DNA of 64,000 nucleotides from Candidatus Ribeiella danica (GTDB lineage Bacteria; Chloroflexota; Chloroflexia; Chloroflexales; Roseiflexaceae). Position 1 is the stretch's first letter. Every line of letters begins with the position of its first letter. The notes below the pieces were generated by a model. That model had not been told where the DNA came from. It saw only the letters and a list, made by a program, of their open reading frames with translations, and did no database searches. Where the stretch lies: the NCBI GenBank assembly GCA_016717335.1, contig JADKFS010000001.1:868001-932000 (forward strand), read 5' to 3'. Shown here in pieces: positions 8,610 to 16,583 of the stretch. The position numbers and the translations under genes are program-made.

Positions 8610-8618
8610 AGTATAGCA
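8610..8618 (-). promoter_or_regulatory. Extended -10 promoter of the ECF operon
   Basis: The minus strand reads TGCTATACT (8618-8610), a TGn extended -10 box about 70 nt upstream of the ATG at 8540. Such boxes recur before many genes in this window. Confidence 0.5.
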
Positions 8619-8665
8619 CTGATCGCGCAGGCCGCCCCGCACCCCTGGCGGCTTTCGAAACCCAG

Positions 8666-8722
8666 CCAAAAATCCCCCTCTCCCGTCGCGACGGGAGAGG
8701 GGGAAGAGGGGTGAGGGGCCGC
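8666..8722. repeat. REP-like G/C module
   Basis: A single hairpin module with the CCCCCTCTCCCGTCGCGACGG core and complement, ending GGGGTGAGGGGC. It matches one arm of the REPIN-like elements elsewhere in the window. Confidence 0.6.
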
Positions 8723-8756
8723 CCGCGCATCAGCCTGCGCTCACTACGCCCCCCTG

Positions 8757-10922
8757 CTACCGATAGCTGACGCGCACGGCCACCCAGTCCAGCGAGAAGT
8801 CGCGCGAGCCGGCGCCCGAGCCGGAGGCGACATCGCTCACGCGCACGCGGAAGTTTGCGTTCGAGAGAGTGGTCGCCGTCCATGCGCGCCCCCAAGTGTC
8901 CGCCGCGCCGCCCAGCACGTAGGTCCCCTCGGCGGTCGTCAGCGTCGCGGTCTGCTTTGCGGCCGTCCAGGTCGTGCCGCCGTCCCACGAGAGCTGCGCG
9001 CACATCGCCGGCGCGCTCGAGCCGACCGCGTCGGCAAACGCGTCCAGCCGGACCTCGATGCCGGCGACTGTTCTGCCGGCCGGCAGGCTGATGTTGTAGT
9101 TGTAGAAGCGGTGCTTGTCCTTGCTGTTCGCAGTGCAGGACGAGCTGTTGTTCGTGCCGCTGTTGACGTCCTGCGCGACGCCGCCGCCGTCGGCGTGGGC
9201 GTTGGCCGGGCTGACTTCAAAGCCGTTGTTGTCGCCCGCGCTGTTGGTCACTGCGGCGTTCGTGCTCGGGCTGAGGAAGCCGGTGTTGCCCGCGGCCGGG
9301 GTCGGCGTGCTGGTGGAGACCGGGGTGCTCGTCGGCGTGCTGGTGGAGACCGGGGTGCTCGTCGGCGTGCTGGTGGAGACCGGGGTGCTCGTCGGCGTGC
9401 TGGTCGCGACCGGCGCGCTGGTCGGCGTGCTGGTCGCGGTCTGCTCGGCCGCGGCGTAGTTGTAGGCCGCCAGGACGTCGATCCGCCCGTAGCCGTAGAC
9501 GTTGTTCGGCACCTGGGAAGACGTGTCGCCGCCGCAGCCCTGCGTGGTCGTCAGGTGCAGGGCGGTCTGCTCCAGAATGAACTCGGTGTGGTCGACATTG
9601 CCGCGCAGGCTGGGGAACGCTGACCACAGCAGCGCGACCGCGCCGGCCACGTGCGGCGAGGCCATCGAAGTGCCGCTGAGCGTGGCGTAGCTGTTGGTTG
9701 GGTAGCTGGAGCGCACGCTGCTGCCGGGCGCCACCAGGTCGGGCTTGGCCCGGCTGCTGCCGTCCGCCGTCACCGGGCCGCGGCTGCTGTAGCTGGCGAT
9801 GCTGTTGGTCTGGAAGCCGGTCGCGCCCACGGTGATCGCCGAGTCGTAGAGCGACGGCGGGTCGCTGACCGTCGAGCAGGCCGAGCCGGAGTTGCCCGCC
9901 GACACGGCCATGAAGATGCCGGCCGCGCGCAGGTTGTCCATCGCGGTCCGCAGGCTGGTCGCGGTGCACAGCTCGGAGGTTGGGCAGCCGTACGAGTTGC
10001 CGACGACGTCGGGGCGCTTGCTCGGGTCGGGGTTGTTGCCGCTCAGGTCGGTCGGCGCCAGGAAGAACTGCATGCACTCGATGTAGGTGCTCGGGCGGCC
10101 GACGTTCGCGTCCATGTTGCGGCAGCCGATCCACCTGGCGCCCGGCGCCACGCCGATCTGATTGCCGGCGCCGTCGTCGCCGACGCCCGTGCCGGTCGTG
10201 TGCGTGCCGTGCCCGTTATCGTCGCACGGCGCGGCCAGGTTGAAGCCGCAGGGGTTGCCGTTGCCGTCGATGTCGGTGTGGATTGCGTCCCACCAGCTGT
10301 AGTTGTGGTCGGCGGTCGCGCCGTTCCAGCCGCGGTAGTGCGGCTTGAGCGCCGGGTGGGTCCACTGCACGCCCGTATCGGCGTTGGCATACACGGTGTT
10401 CTGGCCGGTGTCGCCCAGCGCCCACACGGCGGGGGCGTTGATCCAGCCGAGGTTCCACTCGACCGCGGTCGCGGCCTGCGGGCTGGGCGCCTCGGCCGTC
10501 TCCAGCGGGACACGGAACGCGCGGTCGGACTCGATCGCCAGCACGTCCGGGCGCGCGGCCATGGCCTCCACCGCGGCGCGGCTGCCGGTCACGGCCAGGA
10601 GGTTGACGATCCAGTAGGAGCGCGCGCGGGCGCCGAGCGCGTCGAGCTGCGCGCGTGCGGGCGCCTGGCTGGCGGCGGCGGCGCGCAGCGCGTCGACCAC
10701 CACGCGCCCCTGGGTGGCGCGGTCGCGGGCCGCGCTTGTGAGCTCGCGCGGGTGGGCCTGCTCGCGCAGCAGCACCAGGAAGTGGCCGGTCTGCCCGTTG
10801 GCGGTGTCCGCCAGCACGCGCGGGTCGATCGCGGGCTGCGCGGCGGCCGTGCGGGACAGCACGCCAGCCGAGCCGATCAGAATCGCGACCAGGACGACAA
10901 AGGTAAGGCGTGGATGCGACAT
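8757..10922 (-). CDS. Secreted subtilisin-like serine protease (S8) with Thr-rich linker
   Basis: 721 residues starting at ATG 10922 after an AGGAGG site. Residues 1-29 form a signal peptide; an I9-type propeptide follows to about 145. The catalytic triad is D182 (ANADTGVQ), H238 (DNGHGTHTTGTG) and S419 (SGTSMASPHVAG), with the oxyanion Asn in AGNSG. A linker of repeated TSTPTSTPVS (DNA about 9297-9440) joins a C-terminal beta-rich domain of about 170 residues that may bind a surface or polymer. The enzyme is an extracellular endopeptidase. A nearly identical damaged copy lies directly upstream in transcription order, so this is one half of a tandem duplication. The Thr-rich linker is a candidate acceptor for the glycosylation locus nearby. 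Confidence 0.93.
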   Translation of the reverse strand: MSHPRLTFVVLVAILIGSAGVLSRTAAAQPAIDPRVLADTANGQTGHFLVLLREQAHPRELTSAARDRATQGRVVVDALRAAAASQAPARAQLDALGARARSYWIVNLLAVTGSRAAVEAMAARPDVLAIESDRAFRVPLETAEAPSPQAATAVEWNLGWINAPAVWALGDTGQNTVYANADTGVQWTHPALKPHYRGWNGATADHNYSWWDAIHTDIDGNGNPCGFNLAAPCDDNGHGTHTTGTGVGDDGAGNQIGVAPGARWIGCRNMDANVGRPSTYIECMQFFLAPTDLSGNNPDPSKRPDVVGNSYGCPTSELCTATSLRTAMDNLRAAGIFMAVSAGNSGSACSTVSDPPSLYDSAITVGATGFQTNSIASYSSRGPVTADGSSRAKPDLVAPGSSVRSSYPTNSYATLSGTSMASPHVAGAVALLWSAFPSLRGNVDHTEFILEQTALHLTTTQGCGGDTSSQVPNNVYGYGRIDVLAAYNYAAAEQTATSTPTSAPVATSTPTSTPVSTSTPTSTPVSTSTPTSTPVSTSTPTPAAGNTGFLSPSTNAAVTNSAGDNNGFEVSPANAHADGGGVAQDVNSGTNNSSSCTANSKDKHRFYNYNISLPAGRTVAGIEVRLDAFADAVGSSAPAMCAQLSWDGGTTWTAAKQTATLTTAEGTYVLGGAADTWGRAWTATTLSNANFRVRVSDVASGSGAGSRDFSLDWVAVRVSYR

Positions 10923-11033
10923 GGCCTCCTACCCTTCTGCCGCCTCCCGGGCGGCGCCGAATGTTGATGGGTCACCACTATTGTAATCGCAATCGTGGCC
11001 GATTGGAAGGAGCAGGGAAACCCGCGCTCCTGG

Positions 11034-12652
11034 CTACCGATAGCTCACGCGCGCGCGGAAGTTTGCGTTCGAGAGAGTGGCTGCCGTCCATGCGCGCCCC
11101 CACGTCTCCGCCGCGCCGCCGAGCGCGTCGGTGCGCCGCGAGGCCAGGATCATGGGCAGCCATACACCGTTCCGCTCGACCGCGGCGTAGTTGTAGGCCG
11201 CCAGGACGTCGATCCGCCCGTAGCCGTAGACGTTGTTCGGCACCTGGGAAGACGTGTCGCCGCCGCAGCCCTGCGTGGTCGTCAGGTGCAGGGCGGTCTG
11301 CTCCAGGATGAACTCGGTGTGGTCGACATTGCCGCGCAGGCTGGGGAATGCCGACCACAGCAGCGCGACCGCGCCGGCCACCTGCGGCGCGGCCATCGAG
11401 GTGCCGCTGTATATGGCGTAGCTGTTGGTCGGGTAGCTGGAGCGCACGCTGCTGCCGGGCGCCACCAGGTCGGGCTTGGCCCGGCCGCTGCCGTCCGCCG
11501 TCACCGGGCCGCGATTGCTGTAGCTGGCGATGCTGTTGGTCTGGAAGCCGGTCGCGCCCACGGTGATCGCCGAGTCGTAGAGCACCGGCGGGTCGCTGAC
11601 CGTCGAGCAGGCCGGGCCGGAGTTGCCCGCCGACACGGCCATGAAGATGCCGGCCGCGCGCAGGTTGTCCATCGCGGTCTGCAGGCTGGTCGCGGTGCAG
11701 AACTCCAAGGTCGGGCAGGAGTAGGAGTTGCCGACGACGTCGGGGCGCTTGCCCGGGTCGGGGTTGTTGCCGCTCAGGTCGGTCGGCGCCAGGAAGAACT
11801 GCATACACTCGATGTAGGTGCTCGGGCGGCCCATCCCTGCGTCCATGTTGCGGCAGCCGATCCACCTGGCGCCCGGCGCCACGCCGATCTGATTGCCGGC
11901 GCCGTCGCCGCCGACGCCCGTGCCGGTCGTGTGCGTGCCGTGCCCGTTATCGTCGCACGGCGCGGCCAGGCTGAAGCCGCAGGGTTGCCGTTGCCGTCGA
12001 TGTCGGCGTGGATTGCGTCCCACCAGCTGTAGTTGTGGTCGGCGGTCGCGCCGTTCCAGCCGCGGTAGTGCGGCTTGAGCGCCGGGTGGGTCCACTGCAC
12101 GCCCGTATCGGCGTTGGCGTAGACGATATTCTGGCCGGTGTCGCCCAGCGCCCATACGGCGGGGGCGTTGATCCAGCCGAGGTTCCACTCGACCGCGGTC
12201 GCGGCCCGCGGGCTGGGCGCCTCGGCCGTCTCGAGCGGGACGCGGAACGCGCGGTCGGACTCGATCGTCAGCACGTCCGGGCGCGCGGCCATGGCCTCCA
12301 CCGCGGCGCGGCTGCCGGTCACGGCCAGGAGGTTGACGATCCAGTAGGAGCGTGCGCGGGCGCCGAGCGCGCCGAGCTGCGCGCGTGCGGGCGCCTGGCT
12401 GGCGGCGGCGGCGCGCAGCGCGTCGACCACCACGCGCCCCTGGGTGGCGCGGTCGCGGGCCGCGCTTGTGAGCTCGTGCGGGTGGGCCTGCTCGCGCAGC
12501 AGCACCAGGAAGTGGCCGGCCTGCCCGTTGGCGGTGTCCGCCAGCACGCGCGGGTCGATCGAGGGTTTGGCGGCGGTCGTGCTGGCCGCGAGCGCGGCCG
12601 ACACGGCCAGGATTGCGGACAGGGCGAGCAGCGCGAAACGGAGGCGGAGCAT
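11034..12652 (-). pseudogene. Second subtilisin-like protease, frameshifted and shortened
   Basis: The frame starts at ATG 12652 (MLRLRFALLALSAILAVSAA) with an AGGGA site and follows the gene at 8757-10922 almost residue for residue. Near 11982 a run of three G replaces four G in the other copy, shifting the frame just before the catalytic His region DNGHGTHTTG. The rest continues in another frame through the catalytic Ser and ends at 11034. The Thr-rich linker and most of the C-terminal domain are missing; a short unrelated stretch (ERNGVWLPMILASRRTDA) joins to the last residues. It is probably a decaying duplicate. A sequencing error in the homopolymer could explain the frameshift but not the deletion. 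Confidence 0.8.
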
Positions 12653-12796
12653 ATTCCCTACCCTTCTGTCGCTGCCTGGCGACGTTGCTGGTTTCAACCG
12701 GGCCAAGAGGTGGTAAGGAAATTCATGCTCATTATCGCGCGGTTTTTCCGGCTTGTCGAGCGATCGTCGCGCAGCGCCAGGGCTCGTGCAGCTCCG

Positions 12797-13008
12797 GCCC
12801 TCACCCCCCTTACCCCCCGCTCCCGCGCGGGAGCGGGAGGATTCTTGTCGGCGTCGTGCGCCGGATCACCCCATCCCCTACCCCGCCCCTGCCAGGGGCG
12901 GGGGAAACGGTAGCTCGGCACGGGGTTTCGGCTCCGCCGAAACCCCGTGCCGAGCCAATAATGCCCCCTCTCCCGTTGGGAGAGGGGGCAGGGGGTGAGG
13001 GCTTGCAG
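12797..13008. repeat. REPIN-like cluster with 20-bp perfect hairpin
   Basis: Three G/C modules (about 12797-12840, 12873-12904 and 12962-13001) surround a hairpin with 20-bp perfect arms at 12913-12932 and 12936-12955 and loop TCC. The 460-bp interval 12653-13113 holds no gene that I can support. Confidence 0.65.
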
Positions 13009-13113
13009 GGCATCAGCATGCGCTGGAGGCGCCCCCAAAAAAAGGGCGGGGGGGGTGGGGTCAAAGACGTCGCACGAGCCCTGCGATGAATACATTGCCA
13101 GGCAATGGGATGT

Positions 13114-13977
13114 CTAGCGCGCCTGCGGAGTCGCCACGACGACGAGCTGGTCGAGCGCCTGCGGCTGCTCGGCCAGCGCCACGCGCGCGACAGTCGTAAA
13201 ATCCCGCATCCAGCGATCGAGCGCCAGCAGCGCCGCGTCGCGCGCCTGCGTGGTCGCCTGCTTGGTCTCCCGGCGCTGCTCGTGCGCGACCAGGCTGGTC
13301 GCCACCGCGGCCATGTGCGCCTGCCCCTGCGCCAGCTGCTCGCCGGTCAGCCCGCAGGCCGCCAGCTTCGCGAGGATCGCCGGGTCGCTCAAGGCGTTGG
13401 CGTAGAACTGCTGGGCCTGCATGAGCCAGTCGGCCGGCCGGCGGCCGCGCGCGGCGGTCAGGCCGAGCTTCTGGGCCGCGCCCGAGTCGTCGCGCAGCGC
13501 CACGCGCGCCAGCGCGACCTGGCGCATATAGAACGCGTGCGCCTGGGAGCGCGCCGCGTCGCGCGCATCCCTGGCGCTGCGCTGATCGCCCGAGCAGGCG
13601 CACTGCTGCTGGGCAAGCGCCTGGACCTGATCGCGCAGCGCCTTGCCCTGCAGGATGCGCGCCAGGTCGTAGCCGTATGGCACGAGCGCGCTCTGGAGCG
13701 CCGGGTCCGCCAGGATCTTGTCGAGCATCACCTGCGCGGCCAGCAGCCGCCGCGCGATGCTGTCATCGCTCCGGTATGCGCCGGCGCTTCGCCGCCGCGC
13801 CGCCTGCTGTGCGACTGCCGGCGTCTGTCGCGCGACACCCGGCGTCTGTTGAGCGACACCCGGCGTCTGTCGCGCGACTCCCGGCGTCTGCTGAGCGACT
13901 GCCGGCGTCTGCTGAGCGACTGCCGGCGCCTGTTGAGTTACCGCCGCGCCCCGCGGCCCCTTGCCGTTGCGTTGCAT
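13114..13977 (-). CDS. Unknown helical protein with N-terminal QTPAVAQ heptad repeats
   Basis: 287 residues from ATG 13977, which has an AAGGAG site at ideal spacing. I do not recognise the family. Residues about 14-60 are seven-residue repeats of the type QTPAVAQ/QTPGVAR, encoded by 21-bp DNA repeats. The rest is predicted helical and rich in Ala and Gln, with two similar halves (around QVMLDKILADPALQSALVPYGYD and QQFYANALSDPAILAKLAACGL) that may be a duplicated helical bundle. There is no signal peptide, so it is likely cytoplasmic. It lies downstream of the glycosylation-like locus, separated by a MITE-like element. Related 21-bp repeats reappear at 34334-34580 without a recognisable gene. 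Confidence 0.7.
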   Translation of the reverse strand: MQRNGKGPRGAAVTQQAPAVAQQTPAVAQQTPGVARQTPGVAQQTPGVARQTPAVAQQAARRRSAGAYRSDDSIARRLLAAQVMLDKILADPALQSALVPYGYDLARILQGKALRDQVQALAQQQCACSGDQRSARDARDAARSQAHAFYMRQVALARVALRDDSGAAQKLGLTAARGRRPADWLMQAQQFYANALSDPAILAKLAACGLTGEQLAQGQAHMAAVATSLVAHEQRRETKQATTQARDAALLALDRWMRDFTTVARVALAEQPQALDQLVVVATPQAR

Positions 13978-14136
13978 GATTATCTCCTTTGCCTGTTGGC
14001 ATTGCCCCGCCGGACGCACGGTTCGCCCGGCGAGCAGTGCAAATAATCACGCTCTACACCGGAGGGAAGGGCATCGCGCAGCTACCATAGATAGTACGTA
14101 TTCGTCTCGATCTGTGATCGAAATGGTGGCGGGCAG

Positions 14137-14233
14137 CTAGTGGTCAACCACAGTGATTTTACTGGGGAGGTGTGGGGGCGGCTTCGCCGCCCCCACACCC
14201 ACACTCCGCAGGATCAGTGTGGCGAGCCACTAG
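14137..14233. mobile_element. MITE-like element, copy 1 (97 bp)
   Basis: The element begins CTAGTGGTCAACCACAGTGAT and ends ATCAGTGTGGCGAGCCACTAG, which are imperfect inverted copies. Inside is a perfect hairpin (GTGGGGGCGGC, loop TTC). It encodes nothing. A longer copy with the same ends lies at 29520-29657, at the other edge of the glycosylation-like locus. Confidence 0.65.
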
Positions 14234-14382
14234 TGCGCTTACAGCTCAGGGGTATGGGGCTTGGGGTTCGGCGATTGACGCCCGGCGCGCCGATCGCACG
14301 CCCGAGGACGTCGCCTGGAATTGCACTAGGACTGCGAACCCTACAGTTTGGGGTAGCGGGCTTTGCCCGCCACCAGCCCCCG

Positions 14383-14427
14383 TTGGGGAGGTGTGGAGGA
14401 GCCTTCGGCCCCTCCACACCTCCCCAA
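14383..14427. repeat. Long hairpin with TTC loop
   Basis: Arms of 21 bp beginning TTGGGGAGGTGTGG, with one mismatch, surround the loop TTC just past the tatA stop. A smaller hairpin (GCGGGC, loop TTT, GCCCGC) lies at 14356-14371. No gene is seen between 14234 and 14464. Confidence 0.55.
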
Positions 14428-14464
14428 GATTGTAACGTGGATCGCCGCCAGGCGAAACCATACC

Positions 14465-14629
14465 TTAGCGCTGGTCCTTTGACTCGACCGGCTCGTCGTC
14501 GCGCGCAGCCTTCCTGAACTCGCGAATGCCGCCGCCGAGGGCGCCCGCCACGCCGGTGATCCGGCTTGCGCCAAAGACCAGCAGCACGATGACGAGAATG
14601 ATCAAGAGTTCGGGCACGCCGATGCCCAT
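14465..14629 (-). CDS. tatA: Sec-independent translocase subunit TatA/E
   Basis: A 54-residue protein: it starts MGIGVPELLIILVIVLLVFG, then has a short amphipathic stretch ending GGGIREFRKAA and an acidic tail. The N-terminal membrane helix with PEL, the FG hinge and the GIREFRKA amphipathic helix are TatA hallmarks. TatA forms the pore that moves folded proteins carrying twin-arginine signals across the membrane. AAGGAGGT precedes the start by 5-8 nt. It lies 17 bp downstream of a gene for a protein with a twin-arginine signal, so a dedicated export partner is likely. The usual KLPELARSLG is replaced by RITGVAGALG, an atypical hinge-proximal segment. Confidence 0.88.
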   Translation of the reverse strand: MGIGVPELLIILVIVLLVFGASRITGVAGALGGGIREFRKAARDDEPVESKDQR

Positions 14630-14645
14630 GACATGACCTCCTTGC

Positions 14646-15701
14646 TTACTTGAATGTGAATAGTGCGATGTGATCCGTGCCGTCGGTCAGGCGCAGGGTG
14701 AAGCGGCGGCTAGTGCCGGCCCAGCTCTTCTGCGTCTTCCAGACGTAGGTGTACTGGCCGCTCGCCGCATCGTAGGTCAGGCCCTGGTTGGCGGTGCTCG
14801 TTTGCTCGATCGCGTCGATCGGGGCGTTACTGCTTAATACGATCTGCTGCGATGCGGGGTAGCCGGACGCGATGATGTTCAGGCCGCGGTTGCCGCCCAG
14901 GCTGAACTTGACCGGGATGGACTGGCCGGCCTTGACCTGATTCACCACCGGTAGGTTATCCACCGGCTGGAAGAAGCCGGCGAACGGGAACGTCGGCGGG
15001 AGCGTCGTGGTGGTTGTGGTAGTGGTCGTCGTCGGCGGGAGCGTCGTGGTAGTGGTCGTCGTCGTCGGCGGGAGCGTCGTGGTAGTAGTCGTCGTCGGCG
15101 GCTGAGTCGTAGTGGTGGTGGTGGTCGTCGGCGGCTCGGTCGTGGTCGTGGTGGTGGTCGTCGGCGGCTCGGCCGTGGTCGTGGTGGTGGTCGTCGGCGG
15201 CTCGGCCGTGGTCGTGGTGGTGGTCGTCGGCGGCTCGGCCGTGGTCGTGGTGGTGGTCGTCGGCGGCTCGGCCGTGGTCGTGGTGGTGGTCGTCGGCGGC
15301 TCGGCCGTCGTCGTGGTGGTGGTCGTCTCCGCTCGCGCGATCCCTACGCGCTCGACGATCGGCAGCAGCGCCAGCGAAAGGCCGGCAGTCGCCAGTGTTT
15401 TGAAGAAGCGCCGCCGCTCCGGGTCGGGCGGGCGCACGACGCTGGTCTGAAGCAGATTCGCTTTGGCCAGCTCGTCCAGCGCCAGCTCCAGCAGCTTCTC
15501 GGACTGCTGGTCGGTCAGGTTGAACTTGTGCCGCAGCAGCATGGCCAGCTGCTGCGGCGTGGTCTTGCCGTCGCAGTGCTGCCAGACGAGCGCCGTGGTG
15601 GCGTTCAAGACGAAGGTCGTACCGTGCCGCACGTCATAGACGCCCAGCCCATCGCCGACGGCAACTGTGCGCGCCTCGGCGATGCTTTGCGGGTTTTTCA
15701 T
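14646..15701 (-). CDS. PqqD-like domain fused to Tat signal, poly-Thr stalk and PxKF domain
   Basis: 351 residues from ATG 15701 (AAAGGA site). Residues about 15-90 resemble PqqD: GVYDVRHGTTFVLNATTALVW, then a helical part with DGKTTPQQLAMLL. Residues 96-124 are a twin-arginine signal (RRRFFK, hydrophobic stretch, cleavage-like ARA) placed internally rather than at the N terminus. Residues 125-236 are ten units of 7-10 Thr separated by AEPP, EPP, QPP or LPP. Residues 237-351 form a beta domain with IPVKFSLGGNRG, matching the PxKF motif family. PqqD-like folds bind peptides for modifying enzymes, so this domain may recruit glycosyltransferases encoded next door before Tat export. That function is inferred. 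Confidence 0.85.
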   Translation of the reverse strand: MKNPQSIAEARTVAVGDGLGVYDVRHGTTFVLNATTALVWQHCDGKTTPQQLAMLLRHKFNLTDQQSEKLLELALDELAKANLLQTSVVRPPDPERRRFFKTLATAGLSLALLPIVERVGIARAETTTTTTTAEPPTTTTTTTAEPPTTTTTTTAEPPTTTTTTTAEPPTTTTTTTAEPPTTTTTTTTEPPTTTTTTTTQPPTTTTTTTLPPTTTTTTTTLPPTTTTTTTTTTLPPTFPFAGFFQPVDNLPVVNQVKAGQSIPVKFSLGGNRGLNIIASGYPASQQIVLSSNAPIDAIEQTSTANQGLTYDAASGQYTYVWKTQKSWAGTSRRFTLRLTDGTDHIALFTFK

Positions 15702-15758
15702 GGGTTTCCTTTCTCGTTCCTGTTTTGAATGGGGTTCAGGGCCAGGCGAAACCACGTC

Positions 15759-16562
15759 TTACATCGGCACCTCCTGTAGGTGATCTGCTCGATCCACGGA
15801 CAATGATTGGATATAATCGTCAACGAGCTTTTGATAGTCGGTCTTCCAGCGTGGCGTCAGCTCGATATAACCCTGACGAATCGCGCCCTTCTGAGCGCGC
15901 TGCTGTACATACTCCTCGACTTCCTGGTGGCCGATGTTTGCGTTCGGGCGGTAGGCGCCGAAGATGCTCATGTGGTAGGAGCCAATGCCGCCCCAGCGAT
16001 AGATGTAGAAGATCTCCTCCGGCCTGATCGCGGCGTAGGGAGCGACCGCTCCGCGAAAAGCTTTTCCGAGCCGCGTCTCGAAGACCTGGTCGTAGCCCGA
16101 CCCTTCGGGCGGATACCCACCGACCGCGTCGAACAGCGCGCGCGACCAGCAGCTCCCGGCGTGAAAGAAGTTCTCCACCGGCCCGCTCAGCTCGCCGCGA
16201 TTCCAGAGCCAGGCTTTGTCGGGCTTGAAGAACCCTTTCTCGGGCTCGAACTTCCGCGCCGAAAACGTGAGCCGGTGCGGCAGGTAGATGTCGTCGTCGT
16301 CCCAGACGAACAGCAGGTCGTGCGCGGCCAGCGCGACGGCCATGTTCATCTTCTCGCCAACCGTGCGCAGGCGCTTCGGCAGGTTGATCACGCGCACCTC
16401 GGGATGCTCGAACGCCAGCGCCTGCTGCTCGTAGTCGTTCAAGACGATCAGCTCTTTTGGGCCGGCGTAATCCTGCCGGAGAAACGAGTCGATGCCTTCC
16501 TCCAGCAGCTCGGGGCGAGCGTAGGTCAGGCAGATGCAGCTCACGGCGGGTTGATCGTCCAT
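15759..16562 (-). CDS. Family 2 glycosyltransferase (GT-A), single domain
   Basis: 267 residues beginning MDDQPAVSCICLTYARPELLEEGI. It has the GT2 Rossmann start and the metal-binding acidic run VWDDDDIYLPHRL (the DxD equivalent) near residue 95. It belongs to the same subgroup as the first GT domain of the next two genes (shared VGEK, DIYLPHRL, GYPP, YIYRW motifs) but is more diverged. It is likely cytoplasmic and transfers a nucleotide sugar to an unknown acceptor. It precedes the Tat/poly-Thr protein gene by 57 bp. The stop lies in a small dispersed repeat (GCCAGGCGAAACCA at 15742-15755). Confidence 0.85.
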   Translation of the reverse strand: MDDQPAVSCICLTYARPELLEEGIDSFLRQDYAGPKELIVLNDYEQQALAFEHPEVRVINLPKRLRTVGEKMNMAVALAAHDLLFVWDDDDIYLPHRLTFSARKFEPEKGFFKPDKAWLWNRGELSGPVENFFHAGSCWSRALFDAVGGYPPEGSGYDQVFETRLGKAFRGAVAPYAAIRPEEIFYIYRWGGIGSYHMSIFGAYRPNANIGHQEVEEYVQQRAQKGAIRQGYIELTPRWKTDYQKLVDDYIQSLSVDRADHLQEVPM

Positions 16563-16583
16563 TGCTTCGTCCCCTCTCCAGGC

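Noticed and set aside
11975..11990. Programmed frameshift in the second subtilisin
   Set aside because: No slippery site with downstream structure is apparent, the intact copy has one more G at the same spot, and the 3' end of the gene is also damaged. A lost base or sequencing error is simpler.
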